A stretch of 64,000 bases of DNA from Planctomycetales bacterium (lineage in GTDB: Bacteria > Planctomycetota > Planctomycetia > Planctomycetales > Planctomycetaceae). Location: NCBI GenBank assembly GCA_028285345.1, contig JANQPT010000014.1, positions 186,001 to 250,000 of the forward strand, written 5' to 3'. Below are positions 46,662 through 55,060 of the stretch, piece by piece (the stretch's first letter is position 1; every line of letters begins with the position of its first letter). A program made the position numbers and the translations under genes. The notes under the pieces are model-generated. The model worked only from the letters and a program-made list of their open reading frames with translations. It did no database searches and had not been told where the DNA came from.

Positions 46662-46913
46662 CTATTTTGGCGGGTCCGTTGGGGCAGGGACAATGTCTCC
46701 CGAAGGCGGTTTCGTCGATGAACCCGGATCGGGATCTTCAACGACGGCCGGTTTCTTCTCAGACTTCGGCGTCTCTGCAGCCGACTTCTTCGTTTCTTCT
46801 TTCTTGGCTTTACCGCTATCGCTGCTCTTCTGTTGGGCGCATCCCGCGAAGCTAGAAACCAACAAGCCCAGCACCACCACGCCAGACGCCATTTTCCCGA
46901 TCAGCTGTTTCAT
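46662..46913 (-). CDS. Small Lys/Pro-rich lipoprotein
   Basis: This 83-residue protein has a lipoprotein signal with SFAGC (Cys25). A highly charged, disordered tail of Lys, Glu, Ser and Pro follows, with no fold evident. Such short lipoproteins are common in planctomycetes and may be envelope spacers. The ATG at 46913 is used; an in-frame ATG eight codons upstream is possible. It has its own terminator and stands alone between the propeller gene and the HTH regulator. Confidence 0.7.
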   Translation of the reverse strand: MKQLIGKMASGVVVLGLLVSSFAGCAQQKSSDSGKAKKEETKKSAAETPKSEKKPAVVEDPDPGSSTKPPSGDIVPAPTDPPK

Positions 46914-47126
46914 CGACCTGTTACCTTTTACGTTCAAGAAGCTCCAGTATTGATTTGCGGTGAAGCAGAGCGAGGCGAATCTGTTTCATGTTCCAAGCTC
47001 GATTTAAAAAAACAGCTCCCCTGTTTGCAACCGAGTCATGAAAATGTCCCGGATCTAAGAAATTCCGTCGCTGATCAGGCCGCTCGGTGTCAATTGGGCG
47101 GGCGGCCGGCTCGCATTGAGTAAAAA

Positions 47127-47146
47127 TGAACAAATATGAACATTCA
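47127..47146. repeat. 20-bp repeat overlapping the regulator's stop codon
   Basis: Two TGAAC boxes start ten bases apart (47127 and 47137) within 20 bases that match 18 of 20 with 47860-47879, the region before the same gene. The repeat overlaps the last codon of the HTH gene, so the gene is bracketed by near-identical sequence. Confidence 0.5.
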
Positions 47147-47830
47147 GCCCCCTGCACTCGATCCAGAGTCGTCTGGTTTGTTCTCGAGATCGTCTTGATT
47201 TGTGGGTGCGGGCAGTGTGGTGTGGGCTCCCAGTCCGCGCAGAGCGGACTCGGATTCGGCCTCGACCAGCGCGAAGAGGTTCTCAACCAGCCCTGCGGCA
47301 ATTTCGGCGTGATGGGTTTCGAGAATGACCCTCAGCTTTTGCAGGATTTCGCGCTTGCGATTGATCTTCCCGGCGATGGCCAGCACGCCGTGCTCGTTGG
47401 GCGCGCCGCCGACTCCAAACGTGCTGTAAAGCTCTTCCCACTCATGGTCGGTCCAATCCTCAAAAACTGCGGGAGAGGCGCTGTAGGCCTTTTTGATGCG
47501 GCTATTCGTGGCTCGATCGAATATGAGGCGCTTCTCGGAGGTTCCCGCATCGCTGGGCCGATCGCTCTCCGGTGCCGCAGCAGTCGTGGCAGAGGCGGAC
47601 TCGAGTTCTTGAGGAGCGACCTCCAGCGCAACCGCGAGCTTATAGAGTGTCGAGGCGCGCGGTTGGGAAATGTCGCCGCGCTCCAGGTGGTAGACGGTTG
47701 TCCGCGAAACGCCGGCAGCTCGCGCCAAGCGGTCCATGTTCCACCCCTTGCGGACACGGAATGCGCGCAACCGCACCGATAAGTTGTGCGGAGAGGGAAG
47801 CTGCGGTTGCCGGCCGGTGTTCAAACCCAT
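47144..47830 (-). CDS. XRE-type helix-turn-helix regulator
   Basis: This 228-residue protein has an N-terminal Cro/CI-type helix-turn-helix (about 15-75) with RLRAFRVRKGW, then AGVSRTTVYHLERG and TLYKLAVALEV. An acidic, Ala/Glu-rich C-terminal region of unknown fold follows and includes a helical VFEDWTDHEWEELYSTF segment. ATG 47830 is preceded by GAGG five bases away; earlier in-frame TTG/ATG codons lack ribosome sites. It is divergent from two tiny plus-strand genes across a region with phased TGAAC boxes and an inverted repeat, and is probably their regulator and its own. Confidence 0.8.
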   Translation of the reverse strand: MGLNTGRQPQLPSPHNLSVRLRAFRVRKGWNMDRLARAAGVSRTTVYHLERGDISQPRASTLYKLAVALEVAPQELESASATTAAAPESDRPSDAGTSEKRLIFDRATNSRIKKAYSASPAVFEDWTDHEWEELYSTFGVGGAPNEHGVLAIAGKINRKREILQKLRVILETHHAEIAAGLVENLFALVEAESESALRGLGAHTTLPAPTNQDDLENKPDDSGSSAGG

Positions 47831-47856
47831 GGTCGCCTCGGAACGCATCGCCAGAT

Positions 47857-47910
47857 AGTTGAACAAAAATGAACTTTCAACTTGATAGGTGAACTAATAG
47901 ACAGTATACT
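47857..47910 (+). promoter_or_regulatory. Promoter with overlapping operator-like boxes
   Basis: TTGATA (47882-47887) and TATACT (47905-47910) are 17 bases apart, a near-consensus promoter facing the small genes. AGTTGAA (47857-47863) pairs with TTCAACT (47876-47882), touching the -35. TGAAC boxes start at 47860, 47870 and 47890, on one helical face. Binding by the adjacent HTH protein is inference. Confidence 0.6.
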
Positions 47911-48065
47911 AATGTTTCAGCAATGTCAAACCCGTGTGGCTGAATTCGTGCGGTTCCGCAGAATTGTAACCCTAGAGTGCTCGCCTAACTCTCAATTGTA
48001 GTCTGAGTGAGCGCTTTGTCGTTTGCGTCAACCACTCTCTGGTCAATGAAAGGAAGCGACTCATC

Positions 48066-48290
48066 ATGGTCAAAGAAGCTCGGTTTTCCTTCCCCTTTCG
48101 CGGCGGCCCCCCGGCCGACCTCACCGGCGCGGACTCCCTGGCTGATCTGGATGAGTTGGTCGGGGACGACCACACTCCCTCCACCGCTGCTCGCCGCCGC
48201 CGCCAATCTCCCGTGGAGAAACAGCCCGATCCCCGACACTTGGCCGGAGCAGATTGGGAAGCGGACGCAGGATTCGTTGATGAAGAATGA
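48066..48290 (+). CDS. Small acidic protein, unknown
   Basis: This 74-residue protein begins at an ATG with AAAGGAAG nine bases upstream, a good ribosome site. It is rich in Asp, Glu, Pro and Arg, with no hydrophobic segment. Two acidic patches (SLADLDELVGDD and the C-terminal DWEADAGFVDEE) flank a basic linker, as in intrinsically disordered or partner-binding proteins. I recognise no family. It appears to be the first gene under the promoter at 47882 and precedes a ribbon-helix-helix-like gene by 98 bases. Confidence 0.5.
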   Translation: MVKEARFSFPFRGGPPADLTGADSLADLDELVGDDHTPSTAARRRRQSPVEKQPDPRHLAGADWEADAGFVDEE

Positions 48291-48388
48291 ACGGCGTCGC
48301 CCGACCCGCTGCCCGGCAGCAGACGTGTGAATGTGATTGACTCAAGACTCAACCAGGACTCGCGCTTCAACCTCGGAGGTCTGACACG

Positions 48389-48586
48389 ATGCCCAAGCCG
48401 ATGCCCAATCACGAACTTCGAAAACAGATTTCGCTGTTTGTGCCGCTTTCACATTGGAAGGCCATCCGCCGCGAAGCCGCTCGGCAGAAGATTCCGATGA
48501 CGGAACTTTGCCGCCGGTGGATGAAGCCCGAACTCGTCGAGCTGCTCAGCCGTGCCGGAGGAGCCGACGAGCAGGAGTCTGCGTAA
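48389..48586 (+). CDS. Small ribbon-helix-helix-like protein
   Basis: This 65-residue protein begins at an ATG with GGAGG nine bases upstream. The pattern of a short beta-strand (KQISLFVP), helix A (HWKAIRREAARQK) and helix B (PMTELCRRWM) fits an Arc/CopG-type DNA-binding fold, as seen in antitoxins and plasmid copy-control or partition proteins. The last 20 residues are acidic. No toxin gene follows; the next gene is convergent. DNA binding is predicted, not shown. Confidence 0.6.
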   Translation: MPKPMPNHELRKQISLFVPLSHWKAIRREAARQKIPMTELCRRWMKPELVELLSRAGGADEQESA

Positions 48587-48693
48587 TCTCCTCCCGCGGC
48601 GAGCTTGCAGCGCTGGGCTCGCAGCGCTCCAGCCGGTCCGTGTCGCAAGAACACCTTGCCCCGATCCATGACGGAAAGCCGCGTTCGCTTTCC

Positions 48694-49692
48694 TCATGGC
48701 GTTAGCAGGATCTTTCCGCTCAGATTGCTCTTTCCTTTCAGGGTCTCATCTTCCTGGCACTCGTGCGCGGCTGCGGCTTCGGCGAGTGACAACCGGCGTC
48801 CGATGATCGGCCGCCATCCGCCTGATTCGCTGAGTCGATTGATCCCGTCCGCACAGAGCCGCTGCTCCTCCGCAGACGCGTTAAACATGGCGAACCCGAG
48901 ATAGCTGACGTCCTTGGTATAGGACGGACCGACTGGAAAGATCGGCCGCGCGTCACGCCCCGCCATAAAGATGACACGCCCGCCGAGCGCCATAAATCCA
49001 ATCGTCCGTTCGAGATTCGGCTCGCGTAGCGTTTCGTACCACAAGTTGATGCCTCCCCTTGGTTCGACGAACGCGCGAATGTCGTCATCGAGAGTCGGCG
49101 CATGATAATCCAGTACCAGATCCGCACCCAGGTCGCGGCAGAGCGATTGCTTCTCCGCCGTTCCGACCGTCGCGACAACAGTGGCACCCGCCCCCTTCGC
49201 AAGTTGGACGACCGATGACCCAACACCGCCGGTCCCGCCGTTGACGAACACCACCTCTCCCGACTGAAGCCGGCCGGAACGAAACAGCCCCAAATGAGCA
49301 GTGATACCCACCAACGCGCCCGCGGCGGCGGATTCGTCCGTGAGGCCTTCCGGCGTCGGGTACAGCCATTCTTCAGCAACGGCCGCATACTCGGCGAACG
49401 TCCCTTGTCGGCCCATCAGGCCTTGGTTGCTGCCCCAAACGCGGTCGCCCGGCTGAAAACGCGACGTCTCAGGACCGACCGCCTCGACCGTTCCGGCCAA
49501 ATCGCAGCCGATGATATAGGGAAAACTCAACGGCAGTGCGACCGCGCCGCTGCGAATGTAGGTATCGATCGGATTGACGGCGACGGCCGCAACCTTCACA
49601 AGAACTTCACCGACGCCCGGTTCAGGTTTCGGCAATTCGCCATATTCAATACAACTCGGCGCGCCTGTAGAGTTGATGTAGGCAGCTTTCAT
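48694..49692 (-). CDS. MDR-superfamily quinone oxidoreductase
   Basis: This 332-residue NADPH-dependent medium-chain reductase has the N-terminal catalytic fold (PGVGEVLVKVAAVAVNPID near 24-42, then GCDLAGTVEAVG) and a Rossmann motif NGGTGGVGSSVVQLAK near 151-166. No structural or catalytic zinc Cys set is present, so it belongs to the QOR (zeta-crystallin) branch. It likely reduces quinones or enones in the cytoplasm. Its ATG overlaps the stop of the YfhO gene (ATGA at 49689-49692), so it is translationally coupled as the last gene of the kinase operon. Confidence 0.88.
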   Translation of the reverse strand: MKAAYINSTGAPSCIEYGELPKPEPGVGEVLVKVAAVAVNPIDTYIRSGAVALPLSFPYIIGCDLAGTVEAVGPETSRFQPGDRVWGSNQGLMGRQGTFAEYAAVAEEWLYPTPEGLTDESAAAGALVGITAHLGLFRSGRLQSGEVVFVNGGTGGVGSSVVQLAKGAGATVVATVGTAEKQSLCRDLGADLVLDYHAPTLDDDIRAFVEPRGGINLWYETLREPNLERTIGFMALGGRVIFMAGRDARPIFPVGPSYTKDVSYLGFAMFNASAEEQRLCADGINRLSESGGWRPIIGRRLSLAEAAAAHECQEDETLKGKSNLSGKILLTP

Positions 49693-51770
49693 GGTGGGGG
49701 CCTTTGCTCAGTCGTTTGTGAACCAAATGGATCGAAACGCTGGGGATACCAAAAACGGAAATGTCCGGCAATAGCCCAGGCCAAGAGTACCAGCAAGGTG
49801 ACGCCGGCTCCCCAATAAAACGAAGCCGGCTCGTACACCCACGTCACCGTATGCTCTCCTGCCGGAACATCAACCGCGCGGTATAACCGCTCGTAGACCA
49901 GCGGTTCCGCCGCGGCGCCGTCCACAAGGACTTTCCACCCCGGATAGGCCAGATCGCGCAAAACCAGCCGGCCGCCACTTGGTGCGACGGTCTTAATCTT
50001 CGTCAGATTGGCCCGCCGCTCGACGATCTCCGCCGAATCGCCGGCGTTTGGCTGCTGCCAGAACATGAGGCCGCGACCGTCGGTCAGTCGATACAAGAAG
50101 AGCGGCTGTTCGGCCGACCGTCCCCAGGCGCGATGCAAAAACGGATCGATCCCGGCCCACACGAGTTCCACCGGCCAGTTGAGTTCTTGCAGCGATGTGC
50201 CGCTCAGGATGTGCGTAATCCCTGCTTGCTGCACCGCCGCCAGTTGATCGGCGGCGGGAGGCGACTCCAACGAAAACGGAGCGGGCAAGGGCAAGGAGGC
50301 GTCGAAATATTCCGCGGGTCCCAAGCCGAGGTAGACCGGATATGCCGAGGTCCCGAGCAAGTTGGTCAGATTTGCGCCCGGCGCGTACAGACGCGTCGGT
50401 TGTGCTGAACTTCTAAGTGTATTCGCAACAGGGCTGTTCGGGAGCGAAGCGAAAGGGGGCTGCGACAACAAGAAGACGTTGGTGACCGCGCGGCTGACGT
50501 ACCACAGATCGATGATCGTAGCCAGGAAGACGACGCCGATTAGCAAGCAGACCTTGCGGGATTTCCATGTTTCGCGCAGCACGTCAAGCGCGTGGCCGGC
50601 GATCATCGCGACCGCCAATGTAACGACGATCCCGTAGCGGCCAGGTCCCATGAAAAAGCTGAATCCCGGCAGCCATCGCGTCAGCGGGAGCAGCCATCCG
50701 GGCGTATAGAGCAACGCGGCAACCCCCAACAGCGCCCAGAGCACGATGAGGCGTGAGAAGACGGCTCGAAATCGAACGGCGGCGGCAATACCGATCACCG
50801 CGAGCGGGGCAAGTCCGAAGTACAGATGGGCTTCAATTTTGTTGGTCAGCGCCGTTCCCGGCGGAAGATCGGAGTTAAGCAGACCGTCCAGATCATCTGC
50901 GGCGTACCACTTCCAGGGCATGATCACTTGCGACCAATACCAGGCCGGGATGTGGCCATAACCGGTGTTCGCTGCGGAACTCCGCTGGCTGAGGCCGCGA
51001 AGTTCCCAAGTCGGCGCCAGTTGAATCGCCGCCACGCCGAACGCCGAGATCAGGGCAACGGCAAGCCCGATGCAGCAGCGCCGCCGCAGGCCGCGGGTCT
51101 CCACCGGCAGTTTCTCGGCCGCGAACCACATACGCAGCGGGACATACAGCAACAGGACCAATTGCGTAATAAACGCCAAGTTGAAATGTCCCGCCAACAT
51201 ACTCAGCGCCAACGCGGCGGAGAGCGCGAACAAGTATTTCCACTGCCGCGACTGCAGGAAACATTCCACCGACCACAGGGCGGCCGGCAGCCAGGCGCCG
51301 CCCAGGATCGCCCATTCCAGGCACATCCGCGCTGGAAACCAACCGTAGGTATAGATCACGGCGGCAAACAACGCGCCGCCGGGTTCCAAGCCAACTTTGC
51401 GGGCGTAGAGCCATGTAAACAGAAACGCGAGGACGTAATGCAGCAACTGATTGGCCTGGTAAGCGGCGTTGACGTCCAGCAAGCGATAGAACAAATGATT
51501 GGGTGGATAGAGAAGACCGGTCTGACTTTCCGCAACCAGCGGGTAACCGAACCCAGTGCGGTTGTTCCACAACGGAAATTCGCCCGCGGCCAACGATTCG
51601 GCGAGAACTGTTTTTTGCGGAAAGAAATAGGTGTAGGTATCGCCCCCGATCAACCCGCCGCCCATCCAAAACGGTCGCCAGAAGACGACCGTGAGCAGCA
51701 GGGCCACGAGCAATACGAAGCATAAGCCGACCCACCGGCTGTCGAAGATCTTCGCGGGAGACTTACTCAC
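49689..51770 (-). CDS. YfhO-family polytopic membrane protein
   Basis: This 693-residue protein has about 12 hydrophobic helices and an early GGDTYTYFFPQ segment followed by LWNNRTGFGYPLVAESQ. The C-terminal periplasmic domain ends with DLAYPGWKVLVDG and AGEHTVTWVYEP, then one last helix. This is the layout of YfhO/GT-C-like proteins linked to envelope glycosylation. The start is uncertain: GTG 51770 gives a normal N-terminus, while a TTG at 51830 overlaps the response-regulator stop and would add 20 residues. It lies between the response regulator and the quinone oxidoreductase in one coupled operon. Confidence 0.85.
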   Translation of the reverse strand: MSKSPAKIFDSRWVGLCFVLLVALLLTVVFWRPFWMGGGLIGGDTYTYFFPQKTVLAESLAAGEFPLWNNRTGFGYPLVAESQTGLLYPPNHLFYRLLDVNAAYQANQLLHYVLAFLFTWLYARKVGLEPGGALFAAVIYTYGWFPARMCLEWAILGGAWLPAALWSVECFLQSRQWKYLFALSAALALSMLAGHFNLAFITQLVLLLYVPLRMWFAAEKLPVETRGLRRRCCIGLAVALISAFGVAAIQLAPTWELRGLSQRSSAANTGYGHIPAWYWSQVIMPWKWYAADDLDGLLNSDLPPGTALTNKIEAHLYFGLAPLAVIGIAAAVRFRAVFSRLIVLWALLGVAALLYTPGWLLPLTRWLPGFSFFMGPGRYGIVVTLAVAMIAGHALDVLRETWKSRKVCLLIGVVFLATIIDLWYVSRAVTNVFLLSQPPFASLPNSPVANTLRSSAQPTRLYAPGANLTNLLGTSAYPVYLGLGPAEYFDASLPLPAPFSLESPPAADQLAAVQQAGITHILSGTSLQELNWPVELVWAGIDPFLHRAWGRSAEQPLFLYRLTDGRGLMFWQQPNAGDSAEIVERRANLTKIKTVAPSGGRLVLRDLAYPGWKVLVDGAAAEPLVYERLYRAVDVPAGEHTVTWVYEPASFYWGAGVTLLVLLAWAIAGHFRFWYPQRFDPFGSQTTEQRPPP

Positions 51771-51826
51771 GATGTTTGGGGAGCCATGAGATGAGGCGGG
51801 TCGACTCGTTCGATAGGCATTGTGCG

Positions 51827-52567
51827 TCAACCATCTTCTGCGTCCGTGTCATTGTCAATACCCGGTTCAGCAACGAAGCGGTATCCGACACCCCGAACGG
51901 AGAGGAAGTGTTGCGGATTGGCCGGATCGGTTTCAAAGTGGCGGCGGAGCCTGACGATGAAGTTATCGACCGTGCGGGTTTGAGGTGAGGAATCGACGCC
52001 CCACACGTTGTCCAGCAAGTCGTTTCGTGAGAGAACCTCACCCTCGCGGGAGACGAAAAACCGCACCAAGTCGAGTTCCTTTGTGGTGAGCTCAACCAAC
52101 TTGCCGCGAACGGTCACTTCGTGCCGGACGAAATCAATGGAGACATCGCCAAATTGAAACTGCTCAGGACCGCTGTTGTCGGGTGTGGCCGCGTTTGGTT
52201 GACGTTTGACCAGATTCTTGACTCGGCTGATCAATTCGGGGAGCTCGAATGGTTTCGTCAGATACTGATCGGCTCCGGCGTCGAATCCACGGACTTTGTC
52301 CTCGGTCAGCGTCCGGGCAGAGAGGATCAGCACCGGAACATCGATGCCTTGTTCGCGCAGTCGCTCCAACACCGTGTAACCGCTCATGTCCGGCAGCATG
52401 ATGTCGAGAATCAGGGCGTCGAAGGCGTGCGGGTTGTCGGCGAACAACTGCAGTGCTGACGGCCCGTCGCCAACCAGCGTGGCGTCGAAGCCTTCCGCCT
52501 CGCAGTTGTATTTGATGCCGATGCCGATGTGCGCTTCGTCCTCGACGATCAAGACTTTCCGCTTCAT
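51827..52567 (-). CDS. OmpR-family response regulator
   Basis: This 246-residue regulator has a receiver domain (VLIVEDE near 5-11, phospho-acceptor D55 in ALILDIMLPD, conserved Lys in YLTKPF) and a C-terminal winged helix (about 135-235). The latter shows LTTKELDLVRFFVSREGEVL and RTVDNFIVRLRRHFE. It controls transcription after phosphorylation by the kinase encoded just upstream. A GTG at 52582 overlaps the kinase stop (GTGA) and would add five residues; I use the ATG that gives the usual MKRKVLIVEDE start. No phosphate-specific feature is seen. Confidence 0.92.
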   Translation of the reverse strand: MKRKVLIVEDEAHIGIGIKYNCEAEGFDATLVGDGPSALQLFADNPHAFDALILDIMLPDMSGYTVLERLREQGIDVPVLILSARTLTEDKVRGFDAGADQYLTKPFELPELISRVKNLVKRQPNAATPDNSGPEQFQFGDVSIDFVRHEVTVRGKLVELTTKELDLVRFFVSREGEVLSRNDLLDNVWGVDSSPQTRTVDNFIVRLRRHFETDPANPQHFLSVRGVGYRFVAEPGIDNDTDAEDG

Positions 52568-52578
52568 AGCAGCGTTTA

Positions 52579-53586
52579 TCACGTGACTTCAGTGGTGTGT
52601 TGGGGGGAGGACGTCGAAGTCGCTTTGGTCTCCGACGGTTGTGGTTCTGCTGTTGCCGGTGGAGCGGCCGACTTGTCCGGCGGATGCTCATCGGCGGCGG
52701 CATGCCCGGGCAAATCGACTTCGAAGGTTGCTCCCGGCAGCGGACCGCGCCCGCTGACGGAGATCTTGCCTTTGGAACGTTTGACCAGAGATCGGACCAG
52801 GTACAGCCCCAACCCGGTTCCCACAGCGGTCCGTTCCAATTCAGACCCGCCACGGAAAAACCGCCTGAAGATCTTCCGCCGCAATTCAAAGCGAACGCCG
52901 CGCCCGTTATCCGAAATTCGCACTGCGATGCGCTCTTTGCCATTGGTGCGCAACCGCACATGGATTTTGGGTTGTTTTCCGCCGTATTTCACGGCGTTGT
53001 CCAATAGGTTGGAGAAGATCATTTCCAAATCTTCGGTGCGGCCGTAAGCCGTGCCGGGAACCAAGTCGAGTTCGATCTGGCTGTCATCCAACTCGTAACG
53101 GCGGGCGACCATTTCGACGCAGCGAGTCAGACAGGCCGCGACGTCGACGTTCTCCTGCTGCAGTTCGGTCTGTTCCAAATGGTCCATGCGGGCGGCCGCC
53201 AGCAGGTGATCGATCAGCGCATCGAGCCGCTGCACATCCTCGAGCATGAAACGGTGAAATTCCCGCTGTTGGTCGAGGTCGACCTCACGCATGTCGAGCG
53301 TCTGCAAGTAGAGTTTGATCGAGGCAATCGGCGATTTGAGCTCGTGCGTCACCGCCGCGATGAAGTTGGCTTGCCGGCGGCTGAGGTTGACCTCCTTGAG
53401 CGTCAACACCAAGTAGACGCTGATGCCGATCAGGACCAGCGAAAAGAAGATCGCACCGAGAATCAGCATCCCCCATTGGCCGGAGGAAGCTTGATTGACG
53501 ATCCAGATCACCAATAGGGCGACGATGAGCGCGAGCAGTGTCACGCCCAGAACGATCGGCCACTTGCGTGATGAGTAATGGACCAT
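52579..53586 (-). CDS. Sensor histidine kinase
   Basis: This 335-residue kinase has two membrane helices (about 9-30 and 39-62) with only a short outer loop between them, so it may sense within the membrane or through a partner. The HisKA motif is AAVTHELKSPIASIK with H81. The ATP-binding domain follows, with N box SNLLDNAVKYGG, G1 SDNGRGV, F box RRFFRGG and G2 GTGLGLYLV. The tail after 300 is Pro/Ala/Glu/Thr-rich. It is the first gene of the kinase, regulator, YfhO, reductase operon. An earlier GTG at 53640 is possible but lacks a ribosome site. Confidence 0.92.
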   Translation of the reverse strand: MVHYSSRKWPIVLGVTLLALIVALLVIWIVNQASSGQWGMLILGAIFFSLVLIGISVYLVLTLKEVNLSRRQANFIAAVTHELKSPIASIKLYLQTLDMREVDLDQQREFHRFMLEDVQRLDALIDHLLAAARMDHLEQTELQQENVDVAACLTRCVEMVARRYELDDSQIELDLVPGTAYGRTEDLEMIFSNLLDNAVKYGGKQPKIHVRLRTNGKERIAVRISDNGRGVRFELRRKIFRRFFRGGSELERTAVGTGLGLYLVRSLVKRSKGKISVSGRGPLPGATFEVDLPGHAAADEHPPDKSAAPPATAEPQPSETKATSTSSPQHTTEVT

Positions 53587-53751
53587 GATTTCACGGGAAG
53601 GAGACGCGTCATTCAGGTCGCCGTCACTTGACCGGCCCACCGGAACGGCGGCGTTTCGCGGCGGCCAAGCTGACCTTTCCTAACCTAATAGCTTACAATG
53701 AAACGCCTGCGCGGTCGAGAGGCGCAGAATCCGGAATCGGGGACGAACGAC

Positions 53752-55017
53752 GTGAAATCCGACTCGCTGTTAATCTGCTGGGGAATGTGCCTCTTGCTCT
53801 GCTCAACCCAAACGTGGGCGGGGGATGTACGGCCCGACGTGCGTGACCGCTTCCCTTACGCGAAACCACAGATTGATTACTTTGGCGACGATGCAACGAA
53901 CCCCGTAGCGGACTTGGATCTGCGGCTGCGCGAGGAGAATTCCCGCCTCAAGTATGAGCCGCCTCACGGCTATCTGCGTTCGCTGTTGCGGGTGCTGGAC
54001 ATCTCGGTCGAATCACAAGTTTTGGTATTCTCCAAGACGTCCGTCAATCGCAGGCTGATCAGCCCGCAGACTCCGCGAGCGATTTACTTCAACGACCAGG
54101 TGTATGTGGCGTGGATCCCGGAGATCGCGGCGCTGGAGATTTCCGCCGCTGACGCCAAAAAAGGGGGCATGTTTTACACCCTCTCGCAGGACCCCGACCT
54201 GCCACAGAGATTCGTGCGGGCCAAAAATTGCCTCACCTGCCATGCGTCGACCAATAGTCTGCAGGTTCCCGGGCATCTGGCTCGGTCGTTTCTGACGGAC
54301 CAGCAGGGGGAACCGCTGCAGGGGCGCTCGTGGATCAATCACGATACGCCACTGCGAAAACGGTGGGGCGGGTGGTATGTCACGGGGCATCACGGCGACC
54401 AGCCCCACCAAGGCAATATTTTTGGTGCGAATGCGATCCAGCGATACCGGCAAGACCCTCTCAGCGCTGGGAATGTCACCGACCTGTCGACCTTTTTTGA
54501 TGTGAAGCGTTATCTGACGCCGCACAGCGATATTGTCGCATTGATGGTGCTTGAGCATCAGGCATACGTTCAAAACCTGCTTGCGCGATTAAATTACGAA
54601 ATCAAACTCGGCCGGGAGCCGACGGTCGAGGGGTACTTGCTGCGGTATTTGTTCTTCGTGGACGAACCTCCGCTGACGGAGGAAATTGTCGGTACCAGCC
54701 GATTTGCAGAGACATTCGAGGCGCGGGGGCCGGAAGATTCGCGGGGCCGCTCGTTGCGGCAATTCGAACTTCAAACCCGCCTGTTCAAATACCGGCTCAG
54801 CTACCAAATCTATTCGCCCGCCTTTCAGCAACTCCCAGACCAGGCGAAAGTACGGATGTACCGGCGAATATGGCACGTGCTAATCGGGGAGGAGCCGGAT
54901 AAGGACTTCGCAAAGCTCGCTGCTTCGGAGCGCTCGGCGATCTTGGAAATCATGCGCGAGACGATTGTGGAGCTGCCCGACTATTATCACGAGGATCGAG
55001 CGACAAACGGCCGATGA
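53752..55017 (+). CDS. Exported CxxCH protein (cytochrome c-type heme site)
   Basis: This 421-residue protein has a signal peptide when begun at GTG 53752 (basic start, hydrophobic core near 6-18, cleavage after WAG). It contains a single heme-attachment motif CLTCH (C160-H164). The region around it (AKNCLTCHASTN, then VPGHLARSF) is like c-type domain proteins of planctomycetes, and His/Trp-rich segments such as WGGWYVTGHHGDQ may supply the axial ligand. No redox partner is adjacent. An in-frame ATG at 53698 would put a charged leader before the signal peptide, so I prefer the GTG. Confidence 0.8.
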   Translation: MKSDSLLICWGMCLLLCSTQTWAGDVRPDVRDRFPYAKPQIDYFGDDATNPVADLDLRLREENSRLKYEPPHGYLRSLLRVLDISVESQVLVFSKTSVNRRLISPQTPRAIYFNDQVYVAWIPEIAALEISAADAKKGGMFYTLSQDPDLPQRFVRAKNCLTCHASTNSLQVPGHLARSFLTDQQGEPLQGRSWINHDTPLRKRWGGWYVTGHHGDQPHQGNIFGANAIQRYRQDPLSAGNVTDLSTFFDVKRYLTPHSDIVALMVLEHQAYVQNLLARLNYEIKLGREPTVEGYLLRYLFFVDEPPLTEEIVGTSRFAETFEARGPEDSRGRSLRQFELQTRLFKYRLSYQIYSPAFQQLPDQAKVRMYRRIWHVLIGEEPDKDFAKLAASERSAILEIMRETIVELPDYYHEDRATNGR

Positions 55018-55060
55018 CCGGATCGCCTCGCAATCTTGGCTGCGTCGAGAGGCTACGTGA

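Noticed and set aside
51827-53586. PhoB/PhoR identity for the two-component pair
   Set aside because: The kinase lacks a PAS domain and lies 47 kb from pst; the neighbours are YfhO and a quinone reductase.
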